In this document: in pieces, positions 41,566 to 49,939 of the stretch
How positions within the stretch are numbered: the stretch's first letter is position 1
How the letters are laid out: each line of letters starts with the position of its first letter
Origin: Prasinococcaceae sp. CCMP 1430
Taxonomy: Eukaryota; Prasinodermophyta; Palmophyllophyceae; Prasinococcales; Prasinococcaceae
Direction: 5' to 3'
NCBI GenBank assembly: GCA_013416795.1
Contig: RQSC01001079.1
Span: 160,506-224,505 of the forward strand
Length of the DNA stretch: 64,000 nt
Program-made: the position numbers and the translations under genes
The notes under the pieces: generated by a model
What the model was told of the DNA's origin: nothing
The model's input: the letters and a program-made list of their open reading frames with translations, nothing else
Databases searched by the model: none

Positions 41566-41998
41566 GCCTCTCCACCCCCACCCCCACCACACACACGCGC
41601 GCATCGCCATTCCAGAGCGCGCGTGTGCGCGTGTACATACACACCGACGCACCCCCCCCCCCCCCCTGTGCCGGCCCGCCCACGCGCGCCGCCGCCCACA
41701 CGGCCGCCGCCGGCGCACGCGTGCCGTGCGCGCTCTGTGGCGACTGAAAAGAAAAGGCCACGCGTGTGTGCAAGAGCGCCAATCCATCCGAAATTCAAAG
41801 TGTGGTGCGTGCTGTGTGCGCCGTCACACAGCGCGCGCGAGCGCGCTTGCGTCGGCGCGGCGTGCCTGAAGAGGCGGCGCGCCGCCGCGGCCAGCGGTGG
41901 GGCGCGCGCGATGGTACGGGCGTCACGCACTTGCTGACGCAAGCAGGGTGAGAGGGCTTGGGGGAGAGGGCGCGCGGTGGTTGGTTGACGCTTGGCGA

Positions 41999-44900
41999 AT
42001 GGGGCGAGCATGGGGCACCAGGCGGGGGGCGCAACGCTTGGAGAATCTCGCAGCGGCGCTCGCGCTCCCGCTCGCGGCGACGCTCGTCCTTCCCCGCGCT
42101 GGAGCGCCGCTGCGTGCCGCGCGCGCGCAGCTGCTCGAAGCCGTACCAATATTAGTGCCGGGTGCCTGCCCGTCGCAAGGTGGCATCGGCAACCAGGCAC
42201 CGTCAGTGGCGTTGTCGGATCACCAATGGTGGCTGCTGCAACCCGGGCGCACGTACGGCGAGCTCTTCGTCGACTTTACCGTGTCAGACGCGAATGTGAT
42301 CGGCGCCAATGGCACGCAGGACCGCCTCATTGGCCGGTGGTCATTCGCGCAGCAGCCCGAGCATTCTCGCCTCCGGGATGAAGACATCCTTAACGGTCTC
42401 GTGTTTGCCAATGAGAGTGGCGTGTATTCGACCAACTACACCGCGCTCACGGGCACCTCCGACGAGCTCTTCTGGACACTCAACGTCAGCGAAGTCGAGT
42501 GGTTTGACCGCTCTCCCGCGGCATTCGTCCCTGACGCGGCAGGTTTGTATGTAGTGTCGCTCAATGTCACTGACGCCTGCAACGCAACAGCGGACGAGGT
42601 GACCAACATTACGCTGCGCTGTGACTACGACCCGCGCGCCGGGCTCACACACAACGCCGCACGAGCGAGCGTCATGAACGGGCGCCGCGCGCTCCGTTTC
42701 GCCGACTTCGAGCACCCGCTGGGGTGGTTCGAGCCCGTGCGGCTCGATGGTAGTGCCTCCTACGCTGAGCCAATGGGTTGGTACGACCCGACGCTGGAGC
42801 CCTACCGAGACTGGGTGGACGCCCCTGTCTGGGATGTGCCCTTCCAGGCAGACGGCCTCCTGTACGAGTGGGCGATCCGGGGGGCGCCGCCTGGTAGTGT
42901 GCTGGCCATGTCAGACACAGAGCCGAGCGGGATGGCCGCAATTCAAAAGACAGCTGACGAGGTGGTGCAGTACACCCCGCAAGGTGCCCGCATCCTGCAC
43001 GCCAACTCGCGCGACGGCAACCACGCCCGCGCTGGCCTGGAGCTACCCATCCCGAGGCTCACCGATCCCACAGGGGTGTGGACGCGCTTCTCCCCAGACG
43101 TTGTCGGTTTCTACGACTTTGACCTCACAGTGAGCAACGCTTGCACGTCGGAAGTTGTTAATACGAGTGTCTACTTCACGTGCAACTCGCCACCGGACAT
43201 CGGCATGGTTGTCGACCTGGTCGACGAGGACATCTGCATGGACGGTGCTGTGTACAACGCTGAGGATGCCACTATGGACATCGAGTCTGACCCCCTGTAC
43301 TTCCGCTTCAAGCTGCTCGACGCGCCGAATGCGTCGTTGTCCACACCACTCACCTACACCGCCACTTTGAGTGACTACGAATGGTCCACGGCCGATACAG
43401 CGCGCTCGACGTACCTCTACCCCGACATGCGGGGGGAATACACCGTTCAGGTGGAAGTCACAGACGGCTGCACAGTGTCTACCTTGGCGCGTGTACATGA
43501 CGTTAGGTGGCGGTGCACAGACATGGCCATCCACGCGAATGCTGGCCTTTGTCTCTACTTCCTAGGCATGGTGATTGGTTGGACCGGATGGCACATTTGG
43601 CGCGTACGCGAGGACAATGTCCACCCGCTCAGCCCCATTGTGATCAGGGAAGACGCCGCCAGACTCATCGCCCATGAGGAGGCCGTTGCAGCCGGGCGCT
43701 GCAGGGTGTTGCAGGCAAGCGGAGCATTTGAGAAATCTGCAGCCGCGGCGAGGACCAACAAGGCCGTGGCAGATGCGCGTCGCTCTGACGGGGCCAGCAC
43801 CGCTTTGGACCTGAACGTCGTGGTGGCCGCGAAAGACACCACTGGCAAGGTGGACTTGGACAAGGAGCTGCGTTTGCTACCACCGAGAGTAGCCACCTGG
43901 CGCTTGCTGCGTGTGCTGTGCGTGATTGCTGAGGGCGTGACGTTTCTATCGCTCTCGCTCACGCCCAACACGTGGTTTCACAAGGTCATCACGACGTGGT
44001 TTCCCGCCATCGCCCTCAATCTGCCGGCGCCGCTCGTGCATGCACAACTCTGGGGCTTCTTCGTCGCTGTGGTGACACTCTCTGTGGCGCCCTTAAGGCC
44101 CTTCGGGGCCGGCCGCCACCGTCGTTTTCGTTCGAGACAAGAGAAACGAGCTCGTGGTGATGGCGGTGGCGACAGCAAGTACTCAGCGCCGGAGAAACGA
44201 GCTCGTGGTAATGGCGGTGGCGACAGCAAGTACTCAGCGCCGCGAGCACCCGAGAAGAGCGGTCGCTCCTACTCTCTGCATTCATTGCACACCGGATCGC
44301 AGGCGGATCGATCTCACTCGGGTGCTTCCTTTGCGCGCTCTAACGGGTCGCAGAGTGCAACTCGACCTGGTCACCCGTCCGCGTCGCCCCCTCGCTCGCC
44401 ATTTCGCTCGATCTCGATGGCGCACGGTGGGCCACCCGGGCGCGCTCGTATGAGCTGGCCCTCACAAACTCGCTCTGACAACAGTGGATCCCCGACATCT
44501 GTGGCCTCGAGAGCTTCCCCACACAACAGCCTGATTTTCGACCCGCGTACGAAGAAACCCTTGCTCATGTCGGAGCTGACGCCCAGGCAAATGCGAAGGC
44601 ACAAGATTCTATTGTGGAGGCTCTCGCTCATGACACGATTGCGGCGGGCGACCTTAGACATGCGCAGGCGTGTGCATGGCTGGCTATACATCTCCCGGCG
44701 GTGGACGGCGCTCGTACTCTGCGAGGGTCTGCTGATACCCGCTGTGATTGTGTGCTTCGATGTCTTCACCTGCACATATGACGATGACAAGGTCCCTTAT
44801 CCGCACATTCACAAGGATCCGGGTATGCGATGCTGGCGAGGCGTGCACATCCTTCAGGTGGCGGTCGCTCTGACCACGTTCACCCTGCTTCTGCCATGTG

Positions 44901-47739
44901 CACTCGATTTTGTGACGGAGCGTGCGCACGAGACCGATCTGAAGGTGCACGAGCCCCGGACACTTGCAGCGCTTCGCGTTGGCATCAAGACACTCGCCGC
45001 TGCCACGGCTGTACTCGCTGGTGGCGCCGAGAGGGAGCGCGAGACGCCCCTGGGTAAATACGGGCCGCCGCTCGAGGGAGGCAATCCCCACGTCTATCGT
45101 GACATGGCCCAGCTCGTCGTGTTGGCATTCAGTGCTGGTGGCCTGCTCATCCTCACGTATGCGCACTGCCCGATGCGCGGTGCTGGAGCGCGCTTAAATG
45201 CTCTCCGTGCATCGTTCTACGCAGCCGCGCTCTGGACCGCGCTTCTTTCGACCTACGTGACTGCCGGTGGCGACAGGTCAGTGTATGAGACCGTGGTCTC
45301 GACTGCTTTTCTCGTCGCGGTCGTTGGTGGACTTTTAGCCGCCCTGCTCGTGTACAGAAGAACGGCTCGTCGTGCGAAGTATTTCTGCATCCCTGACAGG
45401 CCCCTGAAAGATCAGGTTTCCAGCGACGACTCGCGAGTGCGTGTGCTCGCTCTTCTGGTGACGAATGAGGTGCGAAAGTGGGCTTGCGCCTCTGTGCTGC
45501 TGGCGATCTGAAATTCTAGCCCAGTACTGCATCGCGCCCTGAGCTGCCAGCTGACAGCGCTCACGCTTTCTTTCGGTATTGATGGTGGCCGCCTCAGGTC
45601 CCTCCTTCTCCGCATCAGGATGGTACGCCTCCTCGCGGTTCGGGCAGCAGCAATACGGTGGAACAGGAGGTCCCAGCGTGGGTTATGCTGCTCCAGGCTT
45701 GTGCGGCCGGGGCGACATCCTCGAGCTCCATGCGAGTGCGTGCGCTCGAGGTCCTCGAGCGCGCGACGCGCTCGGAGGCGGGCCTAAAGGCGATGTGCAG
45801 CACTGAGTCGTACGCTGCCGTCAAAGTTGCTCTGGCCGACGAGGACGCCCAGGTGCGGGTTCGCGCGTGCGAGGTCCTCGCCGCGGCCTGCGAACAGGCT
45901 GCAGGGCTAAAGCACGTGCTTGCGCTCGATGCCGAGAATTGGCGAGTCATCCAGAGACGGAACGACTTGTACCGGACCTCGATCAAGAACGCGCTCCTGG
46001 GCCGCATTGAGAACATGTTCCTGCGACGCATCATACCGACATACGTGCGGTTCAGGTACATGGACGCCCTCAGCCTGCGCATGTGGACGAGGGACGACCT
46101 CGAAGCGTTGGATGAGCTTGCTGTGCGCGTGATGGACGACGATGCGGTCGTCGCGCTGGCTGCCAATCGGGCTGTGCTCACCATGGCTTCTTCCGAGCTC
46201 GGCCTCGCGGCCATTTTAGGTGCAGCGCACGACATGCTTGGAAAGGACCTCGACGATACCCCTGACTTTGACGACCGCGGCGGCGCAGTGGCGGAGGTGG
46301 ACTCCGAGGATGGTGTCGAGGATTCGGATGGCGACGACGACAAAAGCGACGACGGCAGAAGGATTTACGAGGACGCCTCGCCGTTCCAGAGAGTCATCCT
46401 CTGGCTCTTCCGCAATGACGAGCCCATTCGCGAACGGAAGGTCAGGAAACCATGGGACAATCCACTCTTGGTCGCTGTCCTGCAGTCCACGGGGCATGCC
46501 AACAATGTAGTGCGATCTGCTGGCACGGAGCTGCTCCTGTGCCTGCTGCGCGGCGACACTGAGGCGCGCACGGTGCCCGTGTTTCAGGGCGCCCTCGAAC
46601 ATGAAGACTGGCGAGTGCGCCTGCGCACGCTCGAGATTTGCATCAGCGTCCTCCAGACGCGTGCCAGACAGGTCCGCGCGACACAGGATCCGGAGGATTA
46701 TTTGCAGGGCGGAGATGGAGCCGCCGCGATGTCGCCGATGCAACGGAATCGACGGGTGGGGTTCTCGCTGAACTTCGGGGAGGACAGCGATGGTGATGGG
46801 GGCAACGATGGCTACGACGACGACTTGGGTTTCGATCAAAGTGGCGGCAACATGGGATCGATAGTGGACGCGATTCTGACGCGAGATTTCCTCACAGTGG
46901 TGGCCCGCCTGTTGACTGATCTGGAGAGCGTCGAGGTGCGCGTGTCGGCCATCGAGCTGATGTCCCACGCATGGGACGCGGCCGGCGGCGGACAGCGGCC
47001 ATCGTCGCCGAGCCCGCTTCACTCGCGCAACCGCTCGCCAAATCGCATTAAGACCATGCGGCAGGACAGCGCTGAGGGCGGAGAGGGCCTCGACTTGCTC
47101 ATGGCATGCGGTGCGATCCCGATTCTGTCCAACCTTAGCATGGGTGACGAGCCGTCCACCTCTGCGCATTCGCGCGACCTGCTATCGAAGCTCACTGGCA
47201 ACGATGAGGGGGCAGCCGAGATGCTGACAGACCAGGCGCTGGCGGACACTGAGAGTCGCGTGATGCGTCGGCACCACATGGTCACTGAGATTCGCGCGCA
47301 GAAGGCGGGCATCAAGGAAAGCTTCGCACAGCCCACCTTTCTCGACGACGATGAGGGTGGCCGGGTGCAGGATGATGAAGCGCGCGATGGCCGTGAGCGC
47401 TCCGCCGACGAGCGTGCGCAGGAGCTCGCGCTGGCGCGGACGCCCGCTCGCCTCACGGCCACGCAGGTGCGCCGCGCTCAAGCCGTAATGGCGCCCGCAC
47501 GCGTGGGGGGCTGGACACCCGGCACCGGCGACACGCGCCCGTGGCGCGAGCGGCTCGACGAGCTTGTCGAGGCAGGAGGAAGGCAGCAGGAAGGACGTCT
47601 GCAGGCTGCCCTGCCGCGTGGGCCGCACGAGCGCAGCGAAGCACGCATACTCGGTGCGCTGCGCGGCGTGGGCGCGCGACCCCACACGGAGGCGGGCAGG
47701 GCCGCCATCAAGTACGCGGCGGGCGTCAGGCAGCAATAG
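41999..47739 (+). CDS. PKD-like ectodomain, multi-TM, armadillo-repeat membrane protein
   Basis: Two exons, 41999-45469 and 45598-47739, join in phase 0 (GTGCGA...CTCAG, 128 nt) to give 1,870 residues. A signal-like N-terminus (LENLAAALALPLAATLVL) precedes an ectodomain of three or four PKD-like modules, each closing with a strand such as YVVSLNVTDACN, FDLTVSNACT or YTVQVEVTDGC and then a Cys pair, with many N-x-S/T sites. About nine hydrophobic spans follow (first near residue 520), with a Ser/Arg-rich loop holding a 51-bp tandem repeat. The C-terminal 700 residues are armadillo/HEAT-like (RVRVLALLVTNE across the splice, MRVRALEVLERATRSE, VRVRACEVLAAACE) with acidic linkers. No family is recognised; a surface receptor or channel coupled to an ARM scaffold is inferred. 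Confidence 0.75.
44141..44242 (+). repeat. 51-bp in-frame tandem duplication
   Basis: Two adjacent copies (44141-44191, 44192-44242) differ at one base (GGTGAT versus GGTAAT). Each encodes EKRARGDGGGDSKYSAP or its Asn variant, in a cytoplasmic loop of the PKD/ARM membrane protein. The near-identity indicates a recent duplication. Confidence 0.95.
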
Positions 47740-47862
47740 GGTCGCCACGTGGTCGGCCGGCGCACAGCCGCGCTGCCGTAATCATTAATAAATCAACAGT
47801 AGAGCTAGAGAGACTAACTCGTACTCTAGTACTAAGCTACCGGAGCGCATGGCAGCGGAGCG

Positions 47863-48678
47863 CTACTTGCTCTGCTGCTTCGCGGGCGGTCGCCGCTCCC
47901 AGGCTGCGTGCTGCTTCTGGCGCTTGTGCGGCGGCGCGACTTTGCCGTCGCTGGGCTGTACTCGCGCGGCCGCACTGCCTTCTGCGGGGCTGCTCCGCCT
48001 GGTGGCAGCCTCCTTGCTCCTGCGCTCGTTCTCCTTCGTGTAAGCGTCCATGAGGATTCGTCCAACCTCGTACACCTCATCAGTGTTTACCTGCAGGTCG
48101 GCGAAGATCGGCCGCATATCGACGTTGTTGATCACGCACGCGACGTACAGAGCCGCGACCGCGGTGACATACGGCGGATAGAGCAGGCATACGTCGGTAT
48201 GGTACGAGTCGTTGCACAGCGACCATGCATCCTGCGTGACTGCACCGAGGCGCGCGCGGTCGATGAGCGTGAGCAGCGGGCGGTACGGGTGGAACACCAC
48301 GAGATCGCACTCGAGCCCCTCGAGGACATGCATCTCGAGCTCGAGCAGGTCGGTCAGCGTTAGGTGGAACCCCAGCGCTCCGGCGTATCGCACCCAGTGC
48401 TTCGCCTGCATAGTGCACTCCTCTGCCTTGGACGCGAGGTAGAGGCACGCGACGCCCACCGCCTGCGGGTCGTACTCGTCGTCGCGGTTGGCGACCGCAG
48501 TGAAGCGCCGCAGCATGACGATGGCCGTCGCGGCGACGCGTTGGCGCATGCGCGCCTTGCACGACAGCTGCACCATCCACATGGTCGTGGCCGCCAGCGC
48601 GCCGCGGCCCCTCGGGATATCCACGCGCGGCAGGATCCACCGGCGGCAGTGCGTTGACTGCCAGAAGTTCGACGCCAT
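47863..48678 (-). CDS. CCNC: Cyclin C (Mediator kinase-module cyclin)
   Basis: The single exon encodes 271 residues beginning MASNFWQSTHCRRWIL, the diagnostic cyclin C N-terminus. Cyclin box 1 contains MRQRVAATAIVMLRRFTAVA and VGVACLYLASKAEECTMQ. Later blocks are LEGLECDLVVFHPYRPLLTL and DTYRTD-like NDSYHTDVCLLYPPYVTAVAALYVACVIN. Cyclin C pairs with CDK8 in the Mediator kinase module and regulates RNA polymerase II, in yeast also in stress responses. The C-terminal tail is basic and low complexity. Its upstream region runs into the bacterial-like ohr fragment within about 170 bp, through a GGCGGGCGGG-rich stretch. Confidence 0.95.
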   Translation of the reverse strand: MASNFWQSTHCRRWILPRVDIPRGRGALAATTMWMVQLSCKARMRQRVAATAIVMLRRFTAVANRDDEYDPQAVGVACLYLASKAEECTMQAKHWVRYAGALGFHLTLTDLLELEMHVLEGLECDLVVFHPYRPLLTLIDRARLGAVTQDAWSLCNDSYHTDVCLLYPPYVTAVAALYVACVINNVDMRPIFADLQVNTDEVYEVGRILMDAYTKENERRSKEAATRRSSPAEGSAAARVQPSDGKVAPPHKRQKQHAAWERRPPAKQQSK

Positions 48679-48774
48679 CGCCGCCGCCACCGCAGCCTCC
48701 GCGGCCGCAAACGCAGCACGATCGCAGCAACCAGCGGCCGTCCCCTCCCTCTCCCTCTCTTCCGAACCCACCGA

Positions 48775-48835
48775 CTCGCCCCCGCCCCGCCCGCCCCGCC
48801 CGCCCCGCCCGTCCCGCCCGCCTCGCCCGCCACAC
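48775..48835. repeat. (GCCCGCCCC)n GC-box-like tandem tract
   Basis: Six or seven degenerate CCCGCCCCG/CCGCCTCGC units lie in the 5' region of cyclin C. They may serve as promoter GC boxes or may be slippage-derived simple sequence next to the bacterial-like fragment. Confidence 0.7.
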
Positions 48836-48850
48836 CGCGCGCGCGCTTGC

Positions 48851-48979
48851 ACCGCCTGCGCCGCCCAGTTCCTTCGGGGTCGAGAGCTTCACGGCAACGC
48901 GGCCATCCTCGCTGCGGGCTTCGCCATCGCGTCCGCCGGTGGCAGTGGCGCGGGTGCTGTACTTGACGTCGACGGACAT
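48851..48979 (-). pseudogene. ohr: Truncated bacterial ohr (organic hydroperoxide resistance) 5' fragment
   Basis: The minus strand encodes 43 residues, MSVDVKYSTRATATGGRDGE followed by ARSEDGRVAVKLSTPKELGG and AGG. This is the conserved N-terminus of Ohr, an OsmC-family thiol peroxidase that reduces organic hydroperoxides. In complete Ohr the next residues are a DGTNPEQLFAAGY-type block with the first catalytic Cys nearby, but here the similarity ends at AGG and the frame continues into the cyclin C promoter. Neither the two catalytic-Cys blocks nor any Ohr remainder was seen elsewhere in the window. A GGCG|GTGCAA site at the break could act as a 5' splice site, but no exon follows. I interpret it as a broken gene. 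The codon pattern and Shine-Dalgarno are bacterial. Confidence 0.85.
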
Positions 48980-48986
48980 GCTCGGT

Positions 48987-48992
48987 CTCCTT
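48987..48992 (-). promoter_or_regulatory. Shine-Dalgarno AAGGAG of the ohr fragment
   Basis: On the minus strand AAGGAG is followed by ACCGAGC and then the ATG, a 7-nt spacing that is optimal for bacterial ribosomes and has no function in a nuclear gene. Confidence 0.8.
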
Positions 48993-49104
48993 AAAAACAT
49001 TCTGCGATAATCATTATCGCGATAACGTTTAGCTAGTGCGTGAGTCGACCCTTGTCCAGCGAATATTTATCGCGATATGTATTTTGACGAATTTGGCCCT
49101 GGCC

Positions 49105-49110
49105 AAGGAG
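49105..49110 (+). promoter_or_regulatory. Shine-Dalgarno AAGGAG of the ohrR fragment
   Basis: AAGGAG, then ACCGATC, then ATG: the same 7-nt spacing and almost the same bases as at the ohr start on the other strand. The matching pair supports bacterial origin and fixes both start codons. Confidence 0.8.
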
Positions 49111-49117
49111 ACCGATC

Positions 49118-49192
49118 ATGCCCGCCGCCGCACCGCTCGACGACCAGCTCTGCTTCTCGCTCTACGCGACGAGCATGGCGATCCTCGCTACG
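49118..49192 (+). pseudogene. ohrR: Truncated bacterial ohrR (MarR-family regulator) 5' fragment
   Basis: The fragment reads MPAAAPLDDQLCFSLYATSM followed by AIL. The block (L)D(D/N)QLCF(S/A)LY is the N-terminal signature of OhrR, whose Cys is the peroxide-sensing residue that controls ohr in bacteria. After about 23 residues similarity stops and the frame becomes an Arg/Ala-rich sequence of the local GC-rich type, ending at a stop about 24 codons on. No winged-helix part follows on either strand. Its divergent pairing with an ohr fragment and shared Shine-Dalgarno make the call much stronger than the short length alone would. Confidence 0.8.
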
Positions 49193-49939
49193 CGCGCGCC
49201 GCGCGGCGCACGCCGCCGCGGCGCAGCTCATCTCGCGCGCACCGCAGCTGCCGTCGCCACCTAGCTTGAGACATCGGATGTACCAGCATGGTATTACATT
49301 TGAAGAAACGATCGCATCACCCACGGGCGCCTTCATTCACGGCGTCGCGCTGAATGCATTGTGCATGCGGGCCATTCGCGGACGGGCACATTTCGAAACG
49401 CGAAAGCGCGCTGCGCACACGGCCGGCGGGCGCGCGAGCGCGCGGCACACAGCGTGGCTGCGCTGGGGGAGGCCGCGCTGGGCTCCTCAGAGGGGAGGTG
49501 GGGATGGAGCGCGCGGCGGGAGATGCGGTGGCCGCCGGCGCGCCCCGATCAGGCGCAGCGCTCGGCCTTGCCGAAACGCTGCGCCAACTCGCCACCGACG
49601 AGCGGGAGGGCGATGACGAGCAGGCCCCAAAGGACGGTGAGGGCGGGCGAGCTGATCGCCATGCGTTGGATGCCGGGCGGTGTGGTAAATCCGAAAAATA
49701 CATACAGACAAAGTGTGATGCTTGGCTTCTCTTGAAGGTATGTCATGTGTCCCAGTAGTACTGCGTGTGCATTGCGGGAGCAATTCGTGTGAGCGTTCCA
49801 TGCGAGGCTGTCCAGTCATAGAAGTGTCGAGCAAGTGAGCCTATACCGTGGGCAGAAGATGATAGTGGATGGAAGCGGTGCGTTTTGAGGCTGCCTGCGT
49901 GGCCCCAGCGGGTCGTGCGGCGCACATCAGGTCAACGTC
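49193..49939. other. Intergenic region with a possible small membrane ORF
   Basis: This 750-bp region separates the ohrR fragment from the 3' end of the CCCH gene. It includes an AT-richer patch at 49270-49320. Apart from the small minus-strand ORF listed separately, nothing is recognised. Confidence 0.45.
49549..49746 (-). CDS. Possible small two-span membrane protein
   Basis: This minus-strand ORF of 65 residues, starting MTYLQEKPSITLCLYVFFGF, has two hydrophobic segments (ITLCLYVFFGF and ALTVLWGLLVIALPLVGG) and a charged end (LAQRFGKAERCA). It resembles a small organellar or ER membrane subunit in general character, but no family is recognised. It may equally be a last exon or chance. Confidence 0.28.
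   Translation of the reverse strand: MTYLQEKPSITLCLYVFFGFTTPPGIQRMAISSPALTVLWGLLVIALPLVGGELAQRFGKAERCA

Larger units (their letters stand above)
48980..49117. promoter_or_regulatory. Bacterial-type divergent ohr-ohrR promoter/operator spacer
   Basis: This 138-bp spacer is AT-richer than anything nearby. It contains CGATAATCATTATCG, a 15-nt palindrome with a single central base (49005-49019), overlapping TTATCGCGATAA (49014-49025), and a second TATCGCGATA (49068-49077). In bacteria OhrR binds palindromic sites between divergent ohr and ohrR, so these are plausible operators. The -10-like TATGTA and GATAAT strings are consistent with bacterial promoters but not proof. Confidence 0.7.

Noticed and set aside
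45512-45657. Two separate genes at 41999-45511 and 45658-47739
   Set aside because: A phase-0 intron with good donor and acceptor joins them and preserves armadillo repeat spacing; the gap is too short for a terminator plus promoter.
48080-48850. Continuation of the Ohr frame as a real Ohr fusion protein
   Set aside because: After AGG the frame runs into Arg/Gly repeats and the wrong frame of cyclin C; no Ohr residues recur.
49549-49746. Idea that the small ORF (ALTVLWG...VGGELAQRFG) is the rest of OhrR
   Set aside because: It is on the opposite strand to the ohrR fragment, lacks the winged-helix motif and reads as two hydrophobic spans.
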